DNA of 20,818 nucleotides from Aureobasidium sp. EXF-3400 (taxonomy: Eukaryota > Ascomycota > Dothideomycetes > Dothideales > Saccotheciaceae), in assembly GCA_024195585.1 (NCBI GenBank), contig SWBL01000557.1, positions 1 to 20,818 on the forward strand, given 5' to 3'. Each line of letters begins with the position of its first letter. The stretch's first letter is position 1. Positions 1 to 8,462 of the stretch are shown here, one piece after another. The notes beneath the pieces were generated by a model, which ran no database searches, was not told where the DNA came from, and was given only the letters and a program-made list of their open reading frames with translations. A program made the position numbers and the translations under genes.

Positions 1-94
1 TGGGCATCCCGTCCGCTCTGCCATACATAAGCAGTTGAACGGCAGATTAGTACTACGGTGGGTGACCACGTGGGAATCCCTGCTGCTGTACGTT
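1..94 (+). rRNA. 5S ribosomal RNA, 3' part (5' end outside window)
   Basis: The first ~94 bases match the filamentous-fungal 5S rRNA from about one quarter of the molecule to its 3' end. Recognisable landmarks are CATCCCGTCCGCTCTGCCAT (7-26), the CATAAGC loop (25-31), GATTAGTACTACGG (45-58), GGTGGGTGACCACGTGGGAA (57-76) and the closing stem strand GCTGCTGTACGT (82-93). These correspond to the conserved 5S core, including the internal control region used by TFIIIA and RNA polymerase III. A T-run beginning at 93 is the expected Pol III terminator. About 25-30 nt of the 5' end lie outside the window, so integrity of the whole gene cannot be judged. In Pezizomycotina 5S genes are dispersed singly rather than inside the rDNA repeat, which fits the protein-coding surroundings. 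Confidence 0.9.
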
Positions 95-96
95 TT
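93..96 (+). terminator. Pol III T-run terminator of the 5S gene
   Basis: Four consecutive T residues directly follow the 3' stem of the 5S rRNA (ACGTTTTG). This is the minimal RNA polymerase III termination signal, and further T-rich sequence follows to about 120. Confidence 0.6.
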
Positions 97-1206
97 GTTG
101 TGCTTCTGTTCAAAACTTTTGTACATTGTCAACACTGACCTCTCTCCATCTCTTGTCGCAAAATGAGGCGAGTTCTTATGCTATCAAAATGCATAGTTGT
201 TTTGCAACTAGAGTCGCGTCCATGGAAAGCTAGCCAGAATACGGACTCTCTTTGGATAGACTCTGGTTTATAAAACTGTTGTGCCTTTCTATAGCACCAT
301 AAAAACAGCATCCGACACTCGTGAAGATAGCGGCTTCGTTAAGGAGACCATGATTTGCTGCCATATCAACAAGCTTTACAAAACTAGGAGACAACGACCT
401 ACAGTGCCCGATCGACGAGTATATCGGGTCGATAACTCTTTTCCCACTTCCAATCTCTTGTCCTATCTCTAACCTCTCCTGTACCTCTTGCGTTTAATTA
501 CAGTTTCTAAAGTCTACTCGTTGCAGAGAGCGAGCTATGCTATGGCGACATCGACCTCTTAACGTCGTCGACCTTGTTATCGATGCTCTGCATATCCATG
601 TTATGCAGGAAACGGCACACACACATAGCTAGGAATGATGATAGACCACGAATGGTTTTGCTCTTGGATGTGCTGTGAGTTTGATTTAGTATGTCAAGTG
701 GACGTTATATAAGTTTGTGTTGGATTCCCTTGCTTCTTTCCTTGGAGTGCTAGGGATTTTGCGCAGGTCCTTGCATTTATCACATCCCTTGCATTTTGTT
801 TTCCTGATACATATCCTGGTCTAAGTGGCCAAGCTGGAAAACATTCACCGATGAAAGAACTCCTGCTCCTTTCATCACCATACTGACAGATACGCCTGCA
901 ATATAAATGACTCACGACCATCTTCCTACTAAGGACGATTCTTCAAGCACACGATGTCAATATAATGCAACAAGATGATCGATTCGAAATATCCATGACC
1001 CCATTGTTAGCACGACGTCCTTTGACTCGAGATTTGACAAAACTATCAAGTATGACCCGACATCAGGACACCACTTGCTACATCTACTTATATCTGGTAT
1101 GGTAGTTGGAGACCTTGTCCTACTCCTGTCCTCCTCTGCGTCCGGTATATCCTCCGTTACTTAGAACCTACACCTAGAAGTTCCTCTCCCTCCTGTACTC
1201 AAGCGC
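97..1206. other. Intergenic stretch without a convincing gene
   Basis: About 1.1 kb with only short ORFs (up to 75 codons) on either strand. None has a good leader, splice signals or a recognisable motif. From about 1100 to 1206 the plus strand becomes pyrimidine-rich (runs such as CTCCTGTCCTCCTCTGCG), which in fungi often marks a leader and is the only hint of transcription to the right. No tRNA-like or repeat structure was recognised. Confidence 0.5.
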
Positions 1207-1563
1207 ATGTACGCTGATGCCAGTACAAAGACTGATGTCCACCTCATCTTTATATTCCGACATAGCAGCCAACCCGCTAGCTATTACGATTACGAGCTCA
1301 TGGCAGAATTAAGAAGACTGAATCGGGTCCCTGAACCTCTACCCAGTACTTTTGTCTCACGTTCGAGATCAATCATCGATACCAGTATGGTATCTGATGC
1401 ACAAAACAGGAGTTACCAAATCATCCCTCTGGCTCCACAGACCCGAGCGAGTTACTTATCCTCCTCCTCATCTAGCCCCTCATTCCCCAAGCAGCATTGC
1501 CATGACAAAGCACATTCATCAAGTCAAAACCAAACGCTTGTCGAGGCTTCTACCGCTTCTTGA
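1207..1563 (+). CDS. Doubtful 118-codon hypothetical ORF
   Basis: An ATG-initiated ORF of 118 codons follows a pyrimidine-rich stretch. The product would be Ser/Thr-rich, with a poly-Ser run (SSSSSS) at about residues 80-85, and matches no family I recognise. A second overlapping frame (ATG at 1502) reads 44 codons up to a good donor, ACTG|GTGAGT at 1635. With an acceptor at 1875 (AACAG, preceded by TACTGAT) that frame would join in phase to an open stretch ending at TAG 1998-2000, giving an 85-residue protein. The two models exclude each other in part, and either could be chance. Confidence 0.2.
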   Translation: MYADASTKTDVHLIFIFRHSSQPASYYDYELMAELRRLNRVPEPLPSTFVSRSRSIIDTSMVSDAQNRSYQIIPLAPQTRASYLSSSSSSPSFPKQHCHDKAHSSSQNQTLVEASTAS

Positions 1564-2000
1564 CTGCAAGTTTTCTTCAGAGAGTGTGAGATATTATCCT
1601 TACTCATACATTAACAAAGTTCCCTCGTCTACTGGTGAGTTGGCTATCTCATGCACCTGAGTTAAAGACTCAAACTTTTCATGTTGAGTTCCAGCTAGAC
1701 AACCCTTGGGTCTTTGCTTTTTAACATCAAGTTTGGACGGAGCAATGATTAGGTGTATAGCATAGTGAACATATTTGACCACTAGAATATATTCACAGAT
1801 AGAAGTCAATCGACAAACAGACCTTTCCACGCCTCGGGGACTATATAAACAATGCGAGAGTTACTGATAAAACAGCATCTCAATCTACCACCGCTGCTGA
1901 CCCAGCTCAAAGCATTGGCGCTGGAGTTTCAAGCACAGGTCGAATGGAAGGCTTTGATAAAGTCAAGATCATCGTCTGCTACTCTCAGACGGTCTATTAG

Positions 2001-2526
2001 CTAGCAGCAACCAGGAAGCATCGACCAGGTCAGTGATTCTGCCTATTTCCTCACTCCTCCCATTCCTCCCTCAAGTGCTTGGATCACGATCACTCTAGCA
2101 TTAATGATATCATGAGACAGCAGATGTAAATGTCTGGATCACAGACCTCTTGTTTTCCTCTCCTTTGTCTTTTCTCTTTGCTACTCACCCAATTCAAGAT
2201 CCACCAACACTTGCACCGCAGCGAGTATCTTGTGAAAATTGCCGGGCGTTTGCAGCTCCAGGTTGAGGCTACTATGCTATGGTTTGCTATACATTAAAGT
2301 CTGTTGTCGCTATCATGAAATTTATAGTGAGAGAAGCTAATGAAAATTCCACCCGACATGACATTTGTTTGCAAGATAGAGTGTCTCACTGCATGAAGGG
2401 TAGGAAATAATGGAAACTGCCGAGGAGATTGAGGTTGGGATGTACGAGACTGTGCTCTTATGAAGTTGTGGTGCAATTGAAAGGCTATACTAAAAGTTTC
2501 AGATACCTATGCAAATCCTTTCGTCC
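2001..2526. other. Intergenic, presumed 3' flank of mrc1
   Basis: No ORF of interest. The stretch lies just past the stop of the leftward mrc1 gene, so its right part is presumably that gene's 3' UTR and polyadenylation region. I could not place a polyadenylation signal with confidence. Confidence 0.5.
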
Positions 2527-5500
2527 TTACTCGAACCCACCACCCACTCTTCCCAAAGCGCCCAGTGCACCTCCAGCTTTGCGTCTCAGACCTGCAATCT
2601 TCCTAACATTCTCCTCTCTTCTCTTGGCCGCCTTCTGCACAATCTCCTGTCTCTCGGCTTCTCTAGCTTGGTAATTGATGCTACTCTTCTTAGAACCTCC
2701 GTTTCTGATTCCACTGCTACCCTCTCTATTCAATGCAATAGGAGCTCTGTTCTCATTGCTGAAAGAGCCATTGGTGAATGAGGTGTTGGTAGTAGCTTTG
2801 CGAAGCAGAGAGGCAGGTTTGAAGCCCTTTGCCTGCTGAGACAGAGATGAAAATGCAAGATTGGAGCTCTCTGCGGTCTCGGCCATAGACGAGGCTTGTT
2901 TCTTGAGGGTGAGGCGGTCGATAATGGAGTCCTTTGCGGGGACTCTACGGGCTGAGGCAGGAGCTCTGGGTTCAGAGGACAGAGCACGAACTTCTCTTTC
3001 TTCGTCTGAGGAAAGCAAGATCTCGGAAGCCAGTTCGGCATTTGAGGGGTCATCGATGAGGAAGGAAAGCGAGTCGCGGACTTCAGCCAAAGACTTGGGT
3101 TTGCGGAATGTGTCGCTGAGACCAGAGCGGCGGAGAGAAGATGCTGCCACAGACTTCTTCTTTTGCAGAGGTTGGCCCTGTTGAGATGACTGACTGAGTT
3201 CGAAAGAGTCGGCTGATCGTTTCAGGCTGTTGGACTGTTCTTCGTTGCCTGTTTGTGAAGCAGTAGGTTGGGATGCAGAAGGCTGTTGCTGTGAGTCGAC
3301 CATCTCAGCATCATCATCCACATCGTGTCCGTCCAAGAAATCGATATCGTCGGCTTCGTCTCTGTCTTCGATAGCGCGAAGGAATGCTTCTTTCTTGTCA
3401 TTGCTGCCAAGTTTTCCCAAGGTTTCGTCTTGAAGCAGTAGCTTGCGCTTACGGGCTTCTTCACGCTGTCTGCGGCGCCTTCTCTCAACTACCTGATCGT
3501 CTTCATCCGAGTCGAGTTCGAAGGCATTATTTCCACGTTTGCGGCGAAGGTTACCGGACATGAGATCCTTGTAAAGCTTGCTTGTCTGAGCTTCGTTCTC
3601 CTCGCGTGACTTTTCGGCATAGAGAGCAGCTAGCTCGCGTTCATTGACTTTGATGTCGGTCTCATCAATCATCTGCTTGTCATCTTCATCACCAGAACCG
3701 GCATCTTCGTCGTCACTGGCACCTCCAAGGCCACGGTACTCATCTTCGGATTCCTCGGCCTGTTCATCAACCATACCCTTAGCATTGCTCTTCTGCTTGT
3801 CAAAGTCAGGTTGAGCAGGTTTTTTTGCTGCTTGACGCATGACGCTGAATGCATCCGAGGGCTTTTCGACAGCGGCCGGCGCTGAAGATGGCACATCATC
3901 CTCTTCGTCTGGTTGCTGAACAGCTTCAGATCGCCTCATCAGGCGACCACGACGCGGGACGACGGGAGACTCCGGAACATCAAGCAAGACAGTGTCAACC
4001 GTAGACGAAGGAGCACGGACTCTGTCAGCCAGAGGAGTGAGATTGGGATCGAAGCCGACATCCTGAGAGGGGTCCGGGATTTGTGAGAACTGCGACATGA
4101 CTGCAGGTGAACCGGCAGAAGGTCGAGGGAACTGCAGATCCATTTGCTGGGTGGGCTCATTTGCCTGAGTTTGGGTAGCATCGATTTGACTGTCAGCCAC
4201 AGCATCCTGAGAATCGTCGAGGAACTGCATTGAAGGCATGGGAGCAGAAGGAGGAATGTGACGAAGCATCTCTAGAGAATCCTGGTCTTGGGAAATCATG
4301 TCAGAAGCTTGAGTGTCATCCATAGTTCCTGCGAACATCTGTGACATGCCCATTGGTGCAGCAGGTGCTCGTGCAAAGCCGAATGCGGCGGCAAGCTCAT
4401 CGTTGATACCATCATCTGATGTTTGCTGGGTCGCCGGTGCATCTGCTTCGTCCTCGTCGTCTTCAATGACATGTTTCCTACGTGCTCTTCTCGATTTGGG
4501 CAATTGAGGTTCATCGTCTTGAGGTTCTTCGTCTTCGACCGCTTCAGGCTCATCTTGATCCTCTTCACCAGCCTCAGCACCGATCATGTCGTGATCAACG
4601 CTATCCTCCTCTTCAGAGCCAGAGAGCTCAATATCTTCCTCGTCTTCAGCATCCTCCTCTTCAGCAGGAGCCTGGGCCTCTTCGTCACTGCCGAGATAAT
4701 CCCCGTCCTCACTCTCATCAGAGCTGAGACCTACATCCTCTCCATTGGCTTTGGCAGTGGCCTTTTCTTGCTTGCGCAACTTGTCGGCTTCTTCTCTTGC
4801 CTTGCCAAGCATGTCTTCGATCTGCATCTGCTCCCTTTCACGCTCTTCCTCAGTCAAGACAACAATACCCTTGGCACGCAAGTCTGCAAGTCTGGCAGCA
4901 CGTTCCTGGTTGGCAATCTCGTGAGCTCGTTGGCGAAGTTGAAGATCGAGTTGTTGGGGAGAGATGGATGGCTTTTGTCCCTTCTTGCTACGGATTCTGT
5001 CGCCGTTGCCGGTCAGCTGGGCAAGATGTCGGAGCATGAGCATGGTCCTGCCCTCAGGGGTCTGGGTCTTGGGTATCTGATTGAAAATGGCAAGGGGATC
5101 GTGGATAATTTCGAGGTCATCGTCGTCGTTGTCGAGAGATCTGTTGAGTTTGTTGCGTGTAGGGATCTTGACGCGGACTTTGCGGATTGGTATCGACTTC
5201 TCCTCGACAGGTAGCTGGCGCACCGGAGCCTTGCCCTTGTCGAGGGTCTTCTTGGGTTGTGAGAGAACTTCTTGGAGGGTTGGCAAATCCTCGTCCGACT
5301 CTTCGAGAGCTGCTATACCCACAGGCTGTTCGAGAATAGTCTTGAGGGTGTCATCAATGCTCGGAGGACTCGATGGTGGTGTGTCGCGGTCTTTGGTTGC
5401 ACCAGTTTCGGAGAAAGGCTCTGGCGGAGGAGAAGAAGAGGTAACGTCGGCAGCATTCGTGACATTTGCAAGACCAGAAGAAGTCTTGGGACGATTGAAG

Positions 5501-6453
5501 GCAGACAAGAAGTCTTGGGGTGTGAATCTCTTCTTGACCTTTGCCTGATGTGTCAATTGCATATTTCTCTTGATTCTCTGTGTCTCTCTGTTCATCTCTT
5601 CCAGAGCCTTCTTACTGGCTTTGCGTGTGGGTCGTGCAGAATGGGTGAGTCTTCGCTCGGTAACCTCGTCTCTTGTATCCTCATCGTTGAACATATCCGA
5701 CAGAGGAGCTTGGCCAGTGGCAGCATTGTCTTCCTCTGCTTCCTTCTCTGCCTGCTCTCTTGCCAATCTTTCAGCACGGCGACGGTTGACGAGATCCCTG
5801 AGTCGGGTTGATGTTGATGGGTCTGCAGGAAGGTCCGAGTCCGAGTCACTCGAGTTGTTGGACCTGTCGTCGATGGATTGTCTCTGCTCGGGAGCTGGCG
5901 ACATAAACAAGCCGGGACTTTCTGATCGGGCAGAAGCTGCCGGAGTCGAGGCTCGGTGCACGAGTCTCTTGCGAGGAGAGCTGGGTTGAGGTGTTTGTGT
6001 GCGAGCTGTCTCAATTGAGTGTGTGATCTTGACAGGAGATTTATCGGCCGAGGGAGCCTTCTTTGAAGCCATAAGGTCCCTTCTGATCTTCTGGTAGACG
6101 TCCTCATCTTCTGACGACGACTCTTCCTGGATAGGAGGAGCCGCACCTCCCATTCTGGCTGCCAACCGACCTCTCGGCTTAAACACAGGCTCATCCTCCT
6201 CGTCGCTGTCTTGTCCCTCGTCTTTTGACGCGTTAATGGTACGCGTCGCGTTTGCGGCTTGTGTTGTAGAAGCGGATTTGATTGTTGGTCTGACGGGTAC
6301 GCCGGCGTCGTCGTCTGACTCTTCATCGAATGCAGCCATAAGCTTTCTCATCCTAGTTCCCGGGGATTCGAGGGCCATAGATACGATAGAGGAGCTATCA
6401 TCTGCTGGTGTCGAAGCGCGACTCGACCGCGTTGAACGCGCTGGGGAAGACAT
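2527..6453 (-). CDS. mrc1: Mrc1/Claspin-type replication checkpoint mediator
   Basis: A single uninterrupted 1308-codon ORF. In yeasts Mrc1 travels with the replication fork (with Tof1-Csm3), couples polymerase to helicase, and is phosphorylated on SQ/TQ sites by Mec1/Rad3 so that it can activate Rad53/Cds1. The conserved Mrc1 core lies at about residues 900-1035: it opens with SEDEYRGLGG, continues through an acidic run, NERELAALYAEKSREE and a basic RRRRRQREEARKRK stretch, and ends near EAFLRAIEDRDEADD. A first SQ/TQ cluster spans residues 714-797 (ten motifs) and a second spans 1054-1091 (five). The rest is acidic, low-complexity and presumably disordered, as is usual for the family. The start ATG has a good context (CACAATGTC). 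The C-terminus is basic (RREENVRKIAGLRRK). Family assignment is firm; individual phosphosites are inference. Confidence 0.93.
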   Translation of the reverse strand: MSSPARSTRSSRASTPADDSSSIVSMALESPGTRMRKLMAAFDEESDDDAGVPVRPTIKSASTTQAANATRTINASKDEGQDSDEEDEPVFKPRGRLAARMGGAAPPIQEESSSEDEDVYQKIRRDLMASKKAPSADKSPVKITHSIETARTQTPQPSSPRKRLVHRASTPAASARSESPGLFMSPAPEQRQSIDDRSNNSSDSDSDLPADPSTSTRLRDLVNRRRAERLAREQAEKEAEEDNAATGQAPLSDMFNDEDTRDEVTERRLTHSARPTRKASKKALEEMNRETQRIKRNMQLTHQAKVKKRFTPQDFLSAFNRPKTSSGLANVTNAADVTSSSPPPEPFSETGATKDRDTPPSSPPSIDDTLKTILEQPVGIAALEESDEDLPTLQEVLSQPKKTLDKGKAPVRQLPVEEKSIPIRKVRVKIPTRNKLNRSLDNDDDDLEIIHDPLAIFNQIPKTQTPEGRTMLMLRHLAQLTGNGDRIRSKKGQKPSISPQQLDLQLRQRAHEIANQERAARLADLRAKGIVVLTEEEREREQMQIEDMLGKAREEADKLRKQEKATAKANGEDVGLSSDESEDGDYLGSDEEAQAPAEEEDAEDEEDIELSGSEEEDSVDHDMIGAEAGEEDQDEPEAVEDEEPQDDEPQLPKSRRARRKHVIEDDEDEADAPATQQTSDDGINDELAAAFGFARAPAAPMGMSQMFAGTMDDTQASDMISQDQDSLEMLRHIPPSAPMPSMQFLDDSQDAVADSQIDATQTQANEPTQQMDLQFPRPSAGSPAVMSQFSQIPDPSQDVGFDPNLTPLADRVRAPSSTVDTVLLDVPESPVVPRRGRLMRRSEAVQQPDEEDDVPSSAPAAVEKPSDAFSVMRQAAKKPAQPDFDKQKSNAKGMVDEQAEESEDEYRGLGGASDDEDAGSGDEDDKQMIDETDIKVNERELAALYAEKSREENEAQTSKLYKDLMSGNLRRKRGNNAFELDSDEDDQVVERRRRRQREEARKRKLLLQDETLGKLGSNDKKEAFLRAIEDRDEADDIDFLDGHDVDDDAEMVDSQQQPSASQPTASQTGNEEQSNSLKRSADSFELSQSSQQGQPLQKKKSVAASSLRRSGLSDTFRKPKSLAEVRDSLSFLIDDPSNAELASEILLSSDEEREVRALSSEPRAPASARRVPAKDSIIDRLTLKKQASSMAETAESSNLAFSSLSQQAKGFKPASLLRKATTNTSFTNGSFSNENRAPIALNREGSSGIRNGGSKKSSINYQAREAERQEIVQKAAKRREENVRKIAGLRRKAGGALGALGRVGGGFE

Positions 6454-7579
6454 TGTGATTGTTGTAAATTATGTTCGGGTAGTCGTGATGATGTTTAGTG
6501 TTCGTTAGTGATAATGAGACGAGAATCAATATGAATGCAAGCGGGAATTGATAGGGATGTTTGTGTGGTAAAGTGGTATGGTCGAGATGGTGGACAGAAT
6601 GATGCTCCAAATCGAAATTCCAAGGACGCGACGCGATTTCCCAGCCACTCAATTGTCTTGGCGAAGCTACTACACTCCATGCCTTGAAGCAGTCAATTAT
6701 CTTCTTCGACAGCATGCGCAAGTAGTCACAGAAATGTTTCCAACAAAATCAAAACCCATGGCTCTCTTGGTACTGGGGAATCCCTAGAACTCTCGACCGT
6801 TTTGCGAAACTATGATCAATGATGATCGTGCCCTCTCTTACGGCAATACAGTGGTGAAAACATATACTGCCCATTGCACAGTGTCTTATAGAAACAGCCG
6901 TGGCCTTGAAAACACCTTGTAGGACCTCTCCGTGGACGTTGCTTTGTTTTGGAAAGTATCATGCATGCATTTCTATATCGTCTTCCCTAGTCTTTCTGGT
7001 AGGAAGGAGCTATCCTTACAAACTTTCAGGATTTGCTCGGAATTTAATACCTCTGATTTCCATATCCAATCTCAACATACCACACGTCCTCTGAAGGCCT
7101 CCCTGTTGTAACACGAGACCGGCTACTGCGTCCTATAAAGCTGAATGAGGAAGAAAAACTGATGGGGAGAAGATGCAACGCCGCTCGCTGATGTAACCGG
7201 TCAAGATGGGTTTCGATGACCTGCACCCGCGCCCGAGCAAACACTGGCCAGGTTGTTCCACGCAAGATCTCCTCGCAAATATGCTCTATCACCAAATGAA
7301 GCTGATGTAGTTCTCGGACGGCTTGGAAATGTCCGAGGTGTAGACTAACAGGCACTCAGATGTCCAGGAGGTGACCAGACTGTAGTTCACCAGCGCTCAA
7401 CCACCCCGATCTCGATCTCAATCTCTACTGCACGCAGAATTAGGAGGAGGATAGAAAGAAGACAAGCAAGATGTCTATCGAAGGAAGTTTCATGAAGGGG
7501 TGGTGTAATTGATCATTGATGTGGTTGCGAGGCAGGCACTCGTGTAGTGCACTAATCTAAGCTTGGACATCAGGGTTCA
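6454..7579. other. Divergent intergenic region between mrc1 and the coiled-coil gene
   Basis: About 1.1 kb. The left part is the leader and promoter of mrc1 (-), including the ACGCG pair. The right part precedes the plus-strand gene and includes a CCAAT pentamer near 7064-7068. A 103-codon open stretch on the minus strand (7044-7355) begins with GTG and contains no ATG, so I do not call it a gene. No repeat or RNA gene was recognised. Confidence 0.5.
6625..6636 (-). promoter_or_regulatory. Tandem MCB-like boxes upstream of mrc1
   Basis: GACGCGACGCGA contains two abutting ACGCG cores (6626-6630 and 6631-6635), about 175 bp upstream of the mrc1 ATG. On the gene's strand this reads TCGCGTCGCGTC. 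ACGCG is the core of the Mlu I cell-cycle box bound by MBF/DSC1 in yeasts, which drives G1/S transcription of replication genes. The role here is inferred from position and motif. Confidence 0.5.
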
Positions 7580-7585
7580 ATGCTG

Positions 7586-7633
7586 CTCACTCTCAATTCC
7601 TCTTCACTTCTCTTCTCTTCTCTCCCCGTTTCT
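7586..7633 (+). promoter_or_regulatory. Pyrimidine-rich leader/core promoter of the coiled-coil gene
   Basis: A nearly continuous C/T tract (for example CTTCTCTTCTCTTCTCTCCC) lies 50-100 bp upstream of the proposed start codon. CT-rich tracts just before the transcription start are common in filamentous-fungal promoters. The reading frame is also open here from an ATG at 7580, so the tract could alternatively encode a Ser/Leu-rich N-terminus. Confidence 0.4.
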
Positions 7634-7681
7634 CGGTCGTCATTCAAGTCGTCACCGTTCCCGCCTACTTCAACGACAATC

Positions 7682-8270
7682 ATGTAAGTAGCTTTCGCAG
7701 CCTTTTTTCGTCATCCTCCTTCGCAACAGCGCCTGGTCTTCATTGACAAGCAAATCATTCGCCGAGATTACTTTGGAAGTTATAGACAATCGTCGAAAAC
7801 CGCGGCGCCTGACATTCAAATTGCACTCGATCATTCTTACCCAAACACCGATCTGGCCTGAATATTCTTCCATTCGCACTCATTCCTTTCCTTTTCACCA
7901 TGTTCCCAGCAGCAACTGTGGTAGAGATAATTAGAACATTACTAACTGTTAATAGGCCTCACACCGACTATCGCGCCCGCGCCGCCACTGCGCGCGCAGA
8001 GGCTGAGGAGCTGCGCGGCGAGGTCGAGGACCTCAAAAGTAGACTCCTCCTCGCCGAGAAGGCGCTCGCAGACGAGCGCAAAGACCGGTATGCCAACCAT
8101 CTAACCTGCATACTATTTTCAAGTATACCGATCAAAACACATGTAGTCAAGAAGAAAGGGCAGCCTTCTCTTACACCTACGGCGCGTCGTTTTTAGCTTT
8201 TCTGAAAAAATATTCAATCGTATCTTCACCTTTTTTCTCACCTCAATCAAATCTATTTCACCCATTATAG
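7682..8270 (+). CDS. Small coiled-coil protein with split start codon (three exons proposed)
   Basis: Proposed CDS is join(7682..7683, 7956..8087, 8147..8270), 85 residues. Exon 1 supplies only AT of the ATG, followed by donor GTAAGT (7684). The 272-nt intron ends with a perfect TACTAAC (7940-7946) and acceptor AATAG (7955), and exon 2 supplies the G. Exon 2 is strikingly GC-rich and encodes a charged heptad-like helix with ARAEAEELRGEVEDLKSRLL and AEKALADERKD, surely coding and probably a coiled coil. The second intron (8088-8146) has donor GTATGC and acceptor TGTAG. The third exon continues the helix briefly (QEERAAF) and then becomes hydrophobic and Ser/Phe-rich, so its end is less sure. 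Without this intron the frame stops at 8196. An in-frame ATG at 7580 could add 34 Ser-rich residues. I do not recognise the family. Confidence 0.5.
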
Positions 8271-8462
8271 TTAGGTACCTATAAAATAGCATTATAACAT
8301 GCATATGGGAGAAACAACAGATGATTAGATATAAGTATAGTTTGATATTCTTGGAAGGAAAAATTACTGATAATGCTGCTTCACGAGTGGAAGTATCTTT
8401 ATCGTAGGGTAGAAGAATTATATTATGGAAATGCGTTAAGCCACTATCAGCGTGTGGTGATT

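Noticed and set aside
4423..5214. 263-codon plus-strand ORF inside mrc1
   Set aside because: It is antisense to the firmly identified Mrc1 frame. Its composition reflects the reversed acidic codons, and it has no leader or family motif.
5081..5811. Overlapping plus-strand ORFs of 155 and 179 codons inside mrc1
   Set aside because: Antisense shadows of the Ser/Glu-rich coding sequence.
7044..7355. 103-codon minus-strand open stretch between mrc1 and the coiled-coil gene
   Set aside because: It begins with GTG and contains no ATG. No splice acceptor was found that would attach it to an upstream exon.
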